Below are positions 11,300-19,588 of a DNA stretch of 64,000 bases, piece after piece (positions within the stretch are counted from its first letter, which is position 1; every line of letters begins with the position of its first letter). The notes under the pieces are model-generated. The model was not told the origin of the DNA. It ran no database searches and was given only the letters and a program-made list of their open reading frames with translations. The DNA comes from Planctomycetota bacterium. Its GTDB lineage: Bacteria; Planctomycetota; UBA1135; GCA-002686595. The stretch covers positions 1 to 64,000 of the forward strand of contig JADHNZ010000006.1 of NCBI GenBank assembly GCA_016779225.1, in the 5' to 3' direction. The translations under genes and the position numbers were made by a program.

Positions 11300-12493
11300 T
11301 CACTCAGCCCCCGGTCCGACAGCCTGCAGGAGGGCAGCCTGCTCGCGCCACCAAGCCTCCCAGTCCTCCTTGCGCCGCGTTCCGGGGCCGTCCGGCGCCA
11401 CGATGCAGAGGGTCCGGAGCGCGGCCGATCGGGTCGCCTCGCCATAGCTGGCCAAGTCGTAGCTGATGCCTGCCAGCAGGCGCAGCACATCCACGCGGAA
11501 GCGCGCCCTCCGCTCGGGAGGCGCCAGCTCGAACAGGTCTGAGCCGAGCCGCCCGAGCAGCTCGAGCACCCTCTGGACCACAAGGTCCTCGGCAGGGCGC
11601 ACGGGGGCGAGGCCAAAGCGGGCCGTGACGATCACGCGTCCCTCTGCGTCGACCCGCACAGGCTCGAGAGCCTCGAGGGACTCCAACACGAAGGGGGCTC
11701 CCCAGACCCCGGCGCCACACTCGAATGCGGCGGCGCGCACCCAAGGATCGGGATCATCCAGCGCAGCGCCGAGGGCGAGGGAGACCGCGCGGGCCTCCAC
11801 GCGCCGGGCCTCGGCAAAGAGGGGCTCGACCAGCTCCTCCGCCGCGGGCGGAGCCTCGACGAGGCGGGCGTAGGCAAAGAGCAGGCGCTCGGCGCCCTCC
11901 AACCCGAGCACCAGGGGAGGCAGGCGCTCGAAGGCCGCGGCAGCCTCAGCCGAGCCGAGCCAGGCACTCTTCAGCTCGCCGAAGGCAGCGGCCACGGCCT
12001 CTGGCGGCGTGGGGTTCGCGGGGGCACGCCGAGGGCGGTCGAGCTCCAGGCGGAGCGCATGGGCGCCGAGGGCGAGGGTCGCGCGCTCACGGGCCAGGCG
12101 CCCGGGGCAGCGCGAGGCGTAGCGAGTCAGGCAGCGGATGAGGTCGAGCTCGCCCTGCAGGGAGCTGGGCTGAGAGCCGTCGAGCACGAGCAGCTCCTCA
12201 AGTGCGCGCAGCGACGGGTCCCCCACGGCGACCTCGCTGTCGGGAGCCCTGCCAGGAATCAGCTCGCTCGCGAGCTGGTCCGTTCCAGAGCGGAGGGGCG
12301 CCAGGTGACGCAGCCGATCCCCGTCGTCCATCAGGACATCGAGGTTCCAGACGGCCGCGCGCTCGGAGGCGCAGCTCGCCAGGAACGCGGCGAGGGCTAC
12401 GAGGCTCCTACCCCAGCGGTGGGTTCGCCGCACGCTTCGCTCGCAGCAACGCTCTTCCGCGACTCTCGCGGCACGGGAGGTCAGGCCATCCAT
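11300..12493 (-). CDS. Probable lipoprotein of unknown function, HEAT-like
   Basis: Protein of 397 aa. The basic N-terminus and a hydrophobic stretch ending LAAFLASC (Cys near residue 42) look like a lipoprotein signal, although the n-region is long and a start nearer the signal is possible. The rest is helical and rich in Ala, Leu, Glu and Arg; stretches such as PWVRAAAFECGAGVWG suggest HEAT-type repeats. I do not recognise a family. It is 33 nt upstream of the flippase-like gene on the same strand and divergent from the next gene. Confidence 0.65.
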   Translation of the reverse strand: MDGLTSRAARVAEERCCERSVRRTHRWGRSLVALAAFLASCASERAAVWNLDVLMDDGDRLRHLAPLRSGTDQLASELIPGRAPDSEVAVGDPSLRALEELLVLDGSQPSSLQGELDLIRCLTRYASRCPGRLARERATLALGAHALRLELDRPRRAPANPTPPEAVAAAFGELKSAWLGSAEAAAAFERLPPLVLGLEGAERLLFAYARLVEAPPAAEELVEPLFAEARRVEARAVSLALGAALDDPDPWVRAAAFECGAGVWGAPFVLESLEALEPVRVDAEGRVIVTARFGLAPVRPAEDLVVQRVLELLGRLGSDLFELAPPERRARFRVDVLRLLAGISYDLASYGEATRSAALRTLCIVAPDGPGTRRKEDWEAWWREQAALLQAVGPGAE

Positions 12494-12568
12494 GGCCGGA
12501 GTCTAGAGATCCGAACCCTCCCGTCCCACAGGGCGAGGCCGGCCGGCTGGCCGGTAGAGTCGGAACGC

Positions 12569-13543
12569 ATGGAAGAGCCGATCCTGTTGGCCAGCGTGGG
12601 CGCAGTGCTCCGCCCTGGGGACCACCGTCTGGTGGCCCGCTGGGCCGTCGGGCTGGGGTGCAAGGTGCTCCTTGCCGGTGCCGATGGGGCGCCGGGCCTT
12701 CTCGTCTCGGACCCCAGCGAGCTCCCCGAAGAGGGCGATCCGCCGCTCATGGGGATCTCCTTCCCCCGCGGTGCCACCGGGGTCGATGCGGCGGTGGACG
12801 AGCTCTCGCGTACGGCCGTGGCTCGCTCCCTGGTGCTCCTCGAGCTCGCGGGCACGGACGCCTCGGACGCCTCCGCCGAGGCGCTCCTGCGCCTGGTGCG
12901 CCTGGTCCGGCTGGATGTCTCGGACACCGCGATCGGCCCCGGCGGCCTGGAGTGGTTGCGCGCCTTGCCCGAGCTGGAGCTCCTGCGGGCGGAGGGCCTC
13001 GCGGGCGGCGGTCGCCTTGGGGATGACGGGCGGGAGGCCCCTCTCGACGCCGCGCTGGCTCCTGCTGCCCTGGCCACCCGGCGCCTGCTCGCGCGGGGGG
13101 CCGAGCTCGTCAGCGCGCGCGTGCTCCTGACCCTTGCCTGGCCCTGGGAGGCTCCGGTGGGGTTCGGGCCATGGGTCCAGCAGCAGGCCGTCCTGGACCT
13201 GTCGGCAGCGGGCGCTGTCATGGCCCTCGAGACCCTGTCCGCGATCGCCGGGGTCCGCAGCCCCGGCAAGGCCCTCCTCGGCCTCGAGGTCCAGCGCGCT
13301 GAGGGCGGAGAGGCCCTCCAGAGCCGGCCCGCCCGGGTCTGGTTGAGAGGGGTGGCGGCGGGGATTCCGCTCCTGTGGGCCGTCGCCGGGGCTCGTGCCC
13401 TCTGGACCCTGGCGATGGGGCGACGGGCGCCTTGGGACGAGGCCTGCGGCACGGTCCTCGTCGCGCGTGAGATCGCCGGCCTGCGCGAGCTCCTCGCCTG
13501 GGCGGTGCTGCTCGGCGGCTTGGCCTGGCTGCTGGTGGGCTAG
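12569..13543 (+). CDS. Unknown protein with leucine-rich-repeat-like segment and C-terminal membrane helices
   Basis: Protein of 324 aa starting at the ATG at 12569 (MEEPILLASVGAVLR). The middle contains leucine-rich-repeat-like stretches (ARSLVLLELAGTDAS, VRLDVSDTAIGPGGLEWL). The last third has two hydrophobic segments (around GIPLLWAVAGARALW and LLAWAVLLGGLAWLLVG), so it is probably membrane anchored. Long open frames also exist on the opposite strand; I prefer this one for its hydrophobic pattern and repeat structure. It is followed by a perfect palindrome that may end transcription. Function unknown. Confidence 0.55.
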   Translation: MEEPILLASVGAVLRPGDHRLVARWAVGLGCKVLLAGADGAPGLLVSDPSELPEEGDPPLMGISFPRGATGVDAAVDELSRTAVARSLVLLELAGTDASDASAEALLRLVRLVRLDVSDTAIGPGGLEWLRALPELELLRAEGLAGGGRLGDDGREAPLDAALAPAALATRRLLARGAELVSARVLLTLAWPWEAPVGFGPWVQQQAVLDLSAAGAVMALETLSAIAGVRSPGKALLGLEVQRAEGGEALQSRPARVWLRGVAAGIPLLWAVAGARALWTLAMGRRAPWDEACGTVLVAREIAGLRELLAWAVLLGGLAWLLVG

Positions 13544-13562
13544 TTCGCTGGAGACTGGTCCT

Positions 13563-13584
13563 GGGGGCGCGAGCTCGCGCCCCC
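13563..13584. terminator. Perfect GC-rich palindrome, possible bidirectional terminator
   Basis: A 22-bp perfect palindrome, GGGGGCGCGAG followed by CTCGCGCCCCC, 19 nt after the stop of the upstream gene and facing the convergent smpB-ssrA unit. As RNA it would form a strong hairpin from either strand. No T-tract follows. Confidence 0.4.
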
Positions 13585-13990
13585 CGGAGTCCATCACTGC
13601 CTGCCCTTTCCGAGGGCCTGCTCGACGACATTCGACATGTCGAAGGAGGTCCCTCCCCGCACCGGCGGGGACTCCATCAGGGTCTTGACATGCGCGCCCA
13701 TGAGCTCGCGCATGGGCGCGATGAGCCACGAGACCTACTGAACAAGTGGCATGGTGTCGAGGCGGGCCATCACGAGGTGCCTGGACGGATTCCCGTGACC
13801 GACCGGTCAAAGAGTGCGAAGTGCCGCGCGTTTTCGGGGGCCGTAGTTGCTGACGAGGGTAACGGACTTCCCCTGAGAGGAGCGCCCGGGCCGCTCGGAC
13901 GAATGCGCGTCCGCGGGCCCAACAGGTCCACGTATGCAGCCCTTCCCCTGCAGCACCGGGGCCTGCCTTCCCCGCGTTGGGTGAGAGGAA
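13585..13990. other. Intergenic stretch downstream of ssrA with a 10-bp hairpin
   Basis: About 400 nt without a credible gene; an open frame on the plus strand runs into the tmRNA gene and is an artefact. The notable element is a perfect inverted repeat CGCGCCCATG / CATGGGCGCG (13693-13702 and 13711-13720) with an 8-nt loop, which could be a processing or termination structure for a read-through tmRNA transcript. Confidence 0.4.
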
Positions 13991-14345
13991 TGGTGGAGGC
14001 GGGGGGAATCGAACCCCCGTCCCAGAGCCGCCAGCTCCGAACGTCTACGCGTGTGTTCCGTGATCAGGGTCTCGCCCCTCGACCACCCACGGACAGGTGG
14101 CCTTCGGCGCCAGCCCCGGTGAAGTCTCGCCGCCTTGCCCCGGGGCGGAGCTTGGCGACCAGTCCGCTGTTGACGTCCTCGCGGGGCCGCGGACACTCCC
14201 CGCGAGGACGGCTACCTGAGAATCAGGCAGCGAGAGCAAAGTTGTTGGCAGTTTGAATGCCGTCCCGGGGTGTTGACAGGGTGACCCGGGATCCCTGACG
14301 CGCAGTCCGAAGTCGAACGAGAACCGGTCGAAGCCAGTCGCCCCC
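13991..14345 (-). ncRNA. ssrA: Transfer-messenger RNA (tmRNA)
   Basis: Rescues stalled ribosomes with SmpB and tags the nascent peptide for proteolysis. The 5' end GGGGGCG (14345-14339) pairs with CGCCTCC before the encoded ACCA at the 3' end (13991), and the 3' part has the T-arm sequence GGTTCGATTCC, making the alanyl tRNA-like domain. The tag reading frame ends ANNFALAA followed by TGA (stop at 14223-14225). Upstream codons read GIQT, so the full tag may be GIQTANNFALAA if the resume codon is GGC. Length 355 nt, one-piece form. It sits 79 nt downstream of smpB with its own promoter. Confidence 0.95.
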
Positions 14346-14361
14346 TTCTTCCTGATCTGCA

Positions 14362-14390
14362 AGTATCGACCGCTGGGGCAGAGAGGTCAA
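14362..14390 (-). promoter_or_regulatory. ssrA promoter
   Basis: On the minus strand TTGACC (14390-14385) and GATACT (14367-14362) are separated by 17 nt. The predicted start lies about 10 nt upstream of the mature 5' end at 14345, leaving a short leader for RNase P to remove. Confidence 0.7.
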
Positions 14391-14424
14391 GCGCACCTGG
14401 CCTGGGAGGGCGCCAGCGGGCTCC

Positions 14425-14874
14425 TCAGCCTTCCCGGCGGCGGCCCTTCATGGCTCTGTCGATCTCCCTGCGGTCATCCCGGGCTCGCTCGGTGTCGCGC
14501 TTGTCGTGCAGCTTCTTGCCGCGCGCCAGGCCCACGCGGAGCTTCGCGCGCCCGGCTCGGAAGTAGAGGTCCAGGGGGATCAGGGTCACGCCCTTCTCCC
14601 TCGAGCTGCGGTCCAGGCGGTCGATCTCCCGCCGGTGAGCCAGGAGCTTCCGCTCGCGGGTGGGCTCGTGGTTGTTCGAGCCTCCGTGGCTGTACTCGGG
14701 GATGTGTGCCCCCACCAGGAAGAGCTCGCCGCTGCGGGCGCGCACATGGGACTCCGCAAGGGAGCAGCGCCCCGCCCGGAGGCTCTTGACCTCGGTTCCC
14801 TTGAGCACGAGCCCGGCCTCGATCTCCTCGAGGATGAGGTACTCGTGGCGGGCCCTGCGGTTCTGGGCCACCAT
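14425..14874 (-). CDS. smpB: SsrA-binding protein SmpB
   Basis: Binds tmRNA and delivers it to stalled ribosomes. The protein shows ARHEYLILEEIEAGLVLKGTEVKSLR, the SmpB core, then HGGSNNHEPTRERKLL and the C-terminal LYFRAGRAKLRVGLARGKK with a basic tail that enters the mRNA channel. I chose the ATG at 14874 (149 aa); a GTG at 14904 would add ten residues and is equally possible. The gene is immediately upstream of ssrA, so both partners of trans-translation are adjacent. Confidence 0.95.
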   Translation of the reverse strand: MVAQNRRARHEYLILEEIEAGLVLKGTEVKSLRAGRCSLAESHVRARSGELFLVGAHIPEYSHGGSNNHEPTRERKLLAHRREIDRLDRSSREKGVTLIPLDLYFRAGRAKLRVGLARGKKLHDKRDTERARDDRREIDRAMKGRRREG

Positions 14875-15002
14875 CACGGGGGCATCGGGATCCGGGCGGC
14901 TCACTCCCCCATTCTGCCCGCTGGCCCGGCCCGCGAGGGCATCGGACGGGTCGCATCCCCGGGCTCGAAGGCTGGTGGACCCGGGATTGCAAGCTGCAAC
15001 GG

Positions 15003-15032
15003 TTGACGGCTGGCGCGCCGGCTCGCTAACTT
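15003..15032 (+). promoter_or_regulatory. Possible tRNA-Leu promoter
   Basis: TTGACG (15003-15008) followed about 17-18 nt later by a weak -10 around TAACTT (15027-15032). Placement about 20 nt before the tRNA suits a tRNA promoter, but the -10 match is poor. Confidence 0.4.
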
Positions 15033-15048
15033 CCCGCCCCTGCACCCA

Positions 15049-15135
15049 GCCCGGGTGGCGGAATTGGTAGACGCGCATGGTTCAGGTCCATGTTCCAGCA
15101 ATGGAGTGGGGGTTCGACTCCCCCCCCGGGCACCA
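15049..15135 (+). tRNA. tRNA-Leu(CAG)
   Basis: Class II tRNA with a long variable arm, 87 nt including encoded CCA. Acceptor strands GCCCGGG and CCCGGGC pair perfectly, the anticodon CAG is at 15083-15085 and the T-arm reads GGGGGTTCGACTCCCCC. Confidence 0.95.
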
Positions 15136-15239
15136 CCTCTCCCCTGGAGAGGTCCTCCTCGCCGCGCAGGTCCCTGCTGCACAGGACCCCCATCCGCCTG
15201 GGCCTCGGCGAGCACGGATTCGTGGGACCTGCCCGCGGG

Positions 15240-15419
15240 ATGGCTCCCGTGGCTGATTCCGGTGCCCCTGGCGGTGGCCCCAGCGTTGGGGCACTCCTTG
15301 CAGCCAACCTGAAGGTCTTGGCCGTGGTGGCGCTCCTCGCCGGCGGAGCCTTCCTGGTTTGGAAGGGGCTCGCAGCCCTCTTCCCTGAGCAGGCCTGGCT
15401 CCAGGGCCCTGCCGGCTGA
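15240..15419 (+). CDS. Possible small single-span membrane protein
   Basis: Open frame of 59 aa beginning MAPVADSGAPGGG with one clear hydrophobic segment (LKVLAVVALLAGGAFLVW, residues about 25-42) and a short polar end. The same frame runs upstream into the tRNA gene, so only this ATG is sensible. It has the look of a SecE-sized membrane peptide but lacks SecE motifs. No family recognised; support is the membrane segment and position only. Confidence 0.4.
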   Translation: MAPVADSGAPGGGPSVGALLAANLKVLAVVALLAGGAFLVWKGLAALFPEQAWLQGPAG

Positions 15420-15479
15420 TTTCGGTGCGGTCAGACGCGCCGTGTGGCTGCGAGGACGCCTGAACCTCGGGCCGAGGCC

Positions 15480-16211
15480 TCAGGCGCCGGCGCCACCGGG
15501 CGCGCGGTACAGCAGGAGAGCCCGCTTGCCTAGGTCGTTGGGAAGCTCGTACTCGATGACCGTGTCGAAGTGGAAGCCCAGTCGCTCGGCCTCCCGCTCC
15601 GCCGCCCGCATCTCGCGCGACCAGGAGGCCCCCTTCATGAGTGCGAGGTCGGAGAAGCGCTGGCGCACCTTGCGCAGCAGGCGCACGGTCTCGCGCACGC
15701 TGCTCACGGCCCTGGCCACGACCACATCGACGCTCTCCTCCGCGAGGTGATCCTCTGCACGAGCCTCGATCGCCCGCGCGTTCCGCAGGCCGAGGGCCTC
15801 GACGCTGGCCTCGAGGAAGCGCACCTTCCGACCCCGAGACTCACACAGCGTCACCGAGGCGTTGGGCTCCGCGAGCGCGATCGGAATGCCGGGGAACCCC
15901 GCACCGGCGCCCAGGTCCAGCACCCGACGCCCGAGCAGGGGGAGCATGCGGGCCGCCCGCCAGCAGTCCAGGTAGTGCTTGACCGCGACCTCGTCCGGAT
16001 CCGTGATGGCGGTCAGGTTGACGCGCTGGTTCCAGTCCAGGAGCAGGTTCGCGTGGGCAGCGCAGCGCTCCACGAAGCCCTCGGGCAGGCCCTCCTCGCT
16101 TGCGAAGGCCCGAGCCATGGCATCCTCGACCTCGGCCGAAGGGGCGGGCGGAGCGGGCGCCTCCCGAGGCTCGTCCGCCTCGGGATCGGTTTGGGGGGCG
16201 TCCTCGGTCAT
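15480..16211 (-). CDS. rsmG: 16S rRNA (guanine-527-N7)-methyltransferase RsmG
   Basis: Methylates G527 of 16S rRNA using SAM. The motif DWNQRVNLTAITDPDEVAVKH followed by VLDLGAGAGFPGIPIAL (SAM-binding loop) is diagnostic for the RsmG/GidB family, and VVARAVSS corresponds to the catalytic region. The 243 aa protein has an acidic, Pro-rich N-terminal extension of about 30 residues. It is read in the same direction as the tRNA-Trp gene 55 nt upstream, with which it may be cotranscribed. Confidence 0.95.
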   Translation of the reverse strand: MTEDAPQTDPEADEPREAPAPPAPSAEVEDAMARAFASEEGLPEGFVERCAAHANLLLDWNQRVNLTAITDPDEVAVKHYLDCWRAARMLPLLGRRVLDLGAGAGFPGIPIALAEPNASVTLCESRGRKVRFLEASVEALGLRNARAIEARAEDHLAEESVDVVVARAVSSVRETVRLLRKVRQRFSDLALMKGASWSREMRAAEREAERLGFHFDTVIEYELPNDLGKRALLLYRAPGGAGA

Positions 16212-16266
16212 GCTCCGGCGTCCGCAGGCCCTTCAGCGAGCCTGCAGTGCGGGCGTCGCGGGAGGG

Positions 16267-16343
16267 TGGCAGGGGTGGAGGGACTCGAACCCCCAACCTA
16301 CTGATTTGGAATCAGTCGCTCTAACCATTCGAGCTACACCCCT
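16267..16343 (-). tRNA. tRNA-Trp(CCA)
   Basis: A 77-nt gene on the minus strand with encoded CCA end. Acceptor AGGGGTG pairs with CACCCCT, the anticodon loop TTCCAAA carries CCA (16309-16307) and the T-arm GGGGGTTCGAGTCCCTC is normal. Confidence 0.95.
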
Positions 16344-16441
16344 TCAGGGGCGGGAAGCCTAGCCGCCCGGCGGCTCCCGGGCAAGCGGCTCCGTGGGACG
16401 CAGCCTCGACCTCGCGTGTTGAGACGCTAGGTTGATCGGCC

Positions 16442-17992
16442 ATGGGAGACGAGCCCGAAGCCCCCAGGCGCCGCCGCCGCCGCAGACGCTCTGGCAGCAG
16501 CCGGCCTGCGCGTGAGCGTGAGGACGCCGTGCCTGCGGAGCCCGATGACGAGGGGGCGCGCCGAGGGCGGCGGACGCGTCCGCGGGGCTCGGTCCCCCGC
16601 CCGGAGGAGGGCTCGCGAGGCCGGAGGCGCAGAGAGGGACGCGCGGGAGACTCCCGCCAGGGCGGGGAGGCCGAGCCCCGGCCCCGCAAGGCGCGCCAGC
16701 GCGGGGAGCCCGCCCCGGTCGTGCGCCGCGTGGACGGTGAGGACCTTGAGCTGGACCTCGGTCGGCTCGATCGTGATGCGCGCCGCGTGGTGTCGCGCCT
16801 CCAGCGAGCCGGGCACGAGGCGTACCTGGTGGGAGGCTGCGTCCGCGATCTGCTGATTGGACGACGCCCCAAGGACTTCGATGTGGCCACCAGTGCCACC
16901 CCGCAGGAGATCAAGCGCCTGTTCCGCAACGGCCGCATCATCGGGCGGCGCTTCAAGCTCGTGCACATCCACTATGGGGACAACATCATCGAGACGAGCA
17001 CCTTCCGGCGTGAGCCGGGCGAGTCGGAGGGTGAGGATCTCCTGATCATCGAGGACAACGCCTTCGGAACCGCCGCGGAGGATGCGCGGCGCCGGGACTT
17101 CACGGTGAACGCGCTGTTCTTGGATCCAGATGCCGGCGCGGTCCACGACTGGGTGGATGGCCTCGAGGACCTCGAGGATCGCGTGCTGCAGACCATTGGC
17201 GATCCCCAGGTCCGCTTCCAGGAGGACCCCGTCCGCATCCTCCGTGCCGTCAAGTTCGCGACGCGTCTCGACCTCGAGATCGCCGAGCCCACCTGGGAGG
17301 CCATGCTGGACAACGCCGACCAGCTGGAGCGGGCCGCCCCGCCGCGGGTCCTCGAGGAGATCCTGCGCCTGCTGCGCTCGGGCTCGGCCCTGGGCGCCGT
17401 GAAGATGCTGCGCGCGTGCGGAGCCCTGGCCGAGCTCTTCCCGGACCTCGACCGGCACCTAGGCGACCGCGACGCCGACGATCATCAGGTCCAGCAGCGC
17501 CTGGGCTCGTTCTACCGGCTGCTCGAGGCGCTGGACCAGGAGGTCCACTCGGAGCTGGAGCCGAGCAACGCCCTCTGCCTGGCCGTGCTCTTCGCGCCCC
17601 TGGTCGAGGCCGAGATCGAGGAGGAGGAGGAGCCACGCTCGCGCCTGCTGCTGGCCGAGGACCTCTTGCGCCCGACCGCCGATCGGGCTCGACTCGCCAA
17701 GCGGGACTGGACCCGGGCCGCCCGGATCCTGGCCAACCAGCCCCACTTCACCGAGCAGGGCGAGTCACGCTTCAGCCCCCTGCTGTTCTGCCTGACCCCC
17801 GCCTTCGAGGAGTCCCTGTCGTTCTTCGGCCTGCGGGTCCACGCACGAGGCAAGGGCTGGGACCTGCACGAGGGCTGGCAGGAGCGCCTGGAGAGGGCCC
17901 TGGACGCAGACGAGGACGAGCTGCTCGAGGAGCGCAAGCGGACCCGCACGCGCAAGCCCCGAAAACACCGGCGGCGCCGCCGGGGGCGCTAG
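16442..17992 (+). CDS. pcnB: Poly(A) polymerase / CCA-adding-type nucleotidyltransferase PcnB
   Basis: Class II polymerase-beta-fold nucleotidyltransferase, 516 aa. The catalytic region at about residues 129-152 reads LVGGCVRDLLIGRRPKDFDVA, with the two catalytic Asp in DFDVA, followed by RIIGRRFKLVHIHYGDNIIE, closer to PcnB than to Cca. The next part has the RRRDFTVNALFLDP and RFQEDPVRILRAVKFA motifs, then a helical RNA-binding region. The first 90 or so residues and the last 18 are strongly Arg-rich and low complexity, plausible RNA-binding tails. Bacterial PcnB adds 3' A tails that promote RNA decay; a CCA-repair role is the alternative. Confidence 0.85.
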   Translation: MGDEPEAPRRRRRRRRSGSSRPAREREDAVPAEPDDEGARRGRRTRPRGSVPRPEEGSRGRRRREGRAGDSRQGGEAEPRPRKARQRGEPAPVVRRVDGEDLELDLGRLDRDARRVVSRLQRAGHEAYLVGGCVRDLLIGRRPKDFDVATSATPQEIKRLFRNGRIIGRRFKLVHIHYGDNIIETSTFRREPGESEGEDLLIIEDNAFGTAAEDARRRDFTVNALFLDPDAGAVHDWVDGLEDLEDRVLQTIGDPQVRFQEDPVRILRAVKFATRLDLEIAEPTWEAMLDNADQLERAAPPRVLEEILRLLRSGSALGAVKMLRACGALAELFPDLDRHLGDRDADDHQVQQRLGSFYRLLEALDQEVHSELEPSNALCLAVLFAPLVEAEIEEEEEPRSRLLLAEDLLRPTADRARLAKRDWTRAARILANQPHFTEQGESRFSPLLFCLTPAFEESLSFFGLRVHARGKGWDLHEGWQERLERALDADEDELLEERKRTRTRKPRKHRRRRRGR

Positions 17993-18061
17993 GGCCCCTA
18001 CCGGCCCCGACGAGGGGCGCTGGGTCCGCCTTGGGCGCTCTCAGGGAATTTCCCCGGGTTC

Positions 18062-18092
18062 TTGACGCACCCCTCCCGCGGGGGGGTAGTTT
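18062..18092 (+). promoter_or_regulatory. Promoter of the unassigned RNA
   Basis: TTGACG (18062-18067) and TAGTTT (18087-18092), spacer 19 nt (18 if GTAGTT is used). The start would be near 18098. The spacing is longer than ideal but both boxes are good for such a GC-rich region. Confidence 0.45.
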
Positions 18093-18097
18093 TGCGG

Positions 18098-18321
18098 TGT
18101 GCGGTAGGAACCGGGAAACGGTACCGAGCGTCCCCCTCCCACCCACGCCGTCCCAGCACAGCGGTGAGTTGTGACGGCGGGGAGGATCAGGAAGCCACGG
18201 GCCAGCGGGAAACACCTGGTTCCAACCGGCATCGCAGCCCCCCTCGCGGTGCCGGGTGGCAGCTTCGGCTGCTACGAAGATGCCTGGGGCGGTCCTTCGG
18301 GACCGCCCCTCCTTCGTTTTT
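18098..18321 (+). ncRNA. Unassigned structured RNA or leader with intrinsic terminator
   Basis: A stretch of about 224 nt between a promoter-like sequence and a textbook terminator. Visible helices: CGGTA/TACCG enclosing CCG-GGAAA-CGG (18102-18125); GCCGTC/GACGGC (18147-18178 region) with an outer CCTCCC/GGGGAGG; GGCATCGC/GCGGTGCC (about 18228-18253); and GTGGCAGC-TTCG-GCTGCTAC (18256-18275). The motif GGGAAAC occurs twice. It does not carry the conserved cores of 5S rRNA, SRP RNA, RNase P RNA, cobalamin, GEMM, TPP or FMN elements that I know. It could be a stand-alone small RNA (6S-like in size) or a riboswitch/attenuator for the secreted protein that starts 113 nt later. Confidence 0.5.
18286..18321 (+). 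terminator. Strong intrinsic terminator
   Basis: Perfect 10-bp stem GGGGCGGTCC / GGACCGCCCC with a TTCG tetraloop (18286-18309), then TCCTTCG and a TTTTT tract (18317-18321). It is the clearest Rho-independent terminator in the window. Confidence 0.85.
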
Positions 18322-18433
18322 GGCGGGTCGCTCCCGCGCGCCAGCGATCATGGCGCCCTGCGGCGACTCCTTCCGCATCCATCTCCCCCGCTGACTCGTT
18401 GTGAGCCGTCCCAGGCTGGACCATCATGGCGGG

Positions 18434-19588
18434 ATGAACTTCGCTCACCCTCGCGCGCCAAGGGTCCGACTCTGGGAGGCCAGCCGAGGCCTCGTGGGTC
18501 TCGTCCTTGCGCTCGTGTTCCTGGCGCCCTCAGTTGCTGCGCACGCGGTCCGGGCGACACGCGAGGAGCCGACCGACGAGCAGGTTCGCTCGGCGTGGGA
18601 GCGGCTTCCCGTCGAGGAGCAGGCCGAGGTGGCCGCGTGGTTCCGGGCGGAGTGTGACCGGCGTGGCGGCTACCGATTGGGGCTGGAGCAGCATGTCCTC
18701 TTCGCCCTTGCCGGAGGCCAGCGCAGCTATCCGGCCGCCAGGGAGAATCCCCTCTATGAGGCCACCCGCCACGCCCCCGCCCAGCCCATTCAGCGCCGCC
18801 TCCTCGATCCGGCGGCGGCCGAGGTCCGTAAGGAGCGGGAGCGAATGGGGCTCGACCTCGACGGACCCGAGCCTCGGCCTCGATGGCACTACGACTGGGC
18901 ACGGGGCGAGGTCGTCCAGAGCGGCGACCCCTTCGAGCCCACGCACCTGGTCCACCTGGCCCTTGCCGGGAGGAGCCCCGAGCACGACCTGGTGGTGGCT
19001 CTGGTCACCGCCGCTCTCGATCGGGCCGAGCAGCGCCCGGCGCACCAGGCCTTCGGTCACGCCTATGCCACCCGCACGGGCGTGGCCTATCCGGGCATCT
19101 CCCTCTACGACGCGTGGGCCTCGGGCGAGGAGCTCGAGATGCCCGATGTCGAGTGCCTGGGCATCTACCATGACCTCACCGGAGAGTGGAAGCGCTTCGT
19201 CGCTCCGGTGCCGGGCAACCAGCAGCGTCCGCTCTACACGATCATCGGCGACCGCTTTGGGCGGCTTCGCCGTGAGCGCTCGGTGGCAGAGGCGCTCGCG
19301 CGGGTCTACCTCGCCGCCGAGCCCCCCCTGGATCCGAGCCTCGCCGGCAACGCAGACCGCCTGCACCTGTTCTGGGAGAGGGTCAGCTCCGACCCGGCCG
19401 CTGCCCCTGAGCGCCTGCCGGACCTGGACGAGAAGCCCTGGAAGGCGTGGTGGGAGTCCCTGGACGAGCTGCGCAAGGACCCGGACCTCAGCGGGAGGGC
19501 GGCGGGCCGGCGCATGGCGCTGCGCGCAGACAGGATCGCCGTCCGTGGTCGGCTGGTCTGGGTCCTCCAGCAGTGGGGCGCGCTCTAG
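18434..19588 (+). CDS. Secreted protein of unknown function
   Basis: Protein of 384 aa from the ATG at 18434 (MNFAHPRAPRVRLWE). A basic n-region and hydrophobic segment (GLVGLVLALVFLAPSVAAHA, about residues 19-38) make a signal peptide with probable cleavage after AHA. The mature part is rich in charged and aromatic residues (WERLPVEEQAEVAAWF, RPRWHYDWARGEVV) without a family I recognise and with no cysteine pattern. It follows the unassigned RNA and terminator, so its transcription may depend on read-through. It overlaps the convergent flavoprotein gene by 4 nt. Confidence 0.6.
   Translation: MNFAHPRAPRVRLWEASRGLVGLVLALVFLAPSVAAHAVRATREEPTDEQVRSAWERLPVEEQAEVAAWFRAECDRRGGYRLGLEQHVLFALAGGQRSYPAARENPLYEATRHAPAQPIQRRLLDPAAAEVRKERERMGLDLDGPEPRPRWHYDWARGEVVQSGDPFEPTHLVHLALAGRSPEHDLVVALVTAALDRAEQRPAHQAFGHAYATRTGVAYPGISLYDAWASGEELEMPDVECLGIYHDLTGEWKRFVAPVPGNQQRPLYTIIGDRFGRLRRERSVAEALARVYLAAEPPLDPSLAGNADRLHLFWERVSSDPAAAPERLPDLDEKPWKAWWESLDELRKDPDLSGRAAGRRMALRADRIAVRGRLVWVLQQWGAL

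Noticed and set aside
12503-13810. Minus-strand frame opposite the 12569-13543 gene
   Set aside because: Pro/Gln/Arg-rich with no membrane or domain features, unlike the plus-strand frame; not certain.
13690-14256. Plus-strand open frame with GGIEPPSQSRQLRTS
   Set aside because: It is the reverse complement of the tmRNA 3' domain; such peptides are a well-known artefact over tRNA-like sequences.
18098-18321. Cobalamin, GEMM, 5S rRNA, SRP or RNase P RNA identity for the structured RNA
   Set aside because: Fragments such as GCCACGGGCC and CACCTGGTTCCA recall some of these, but the full conserved cores are missing.
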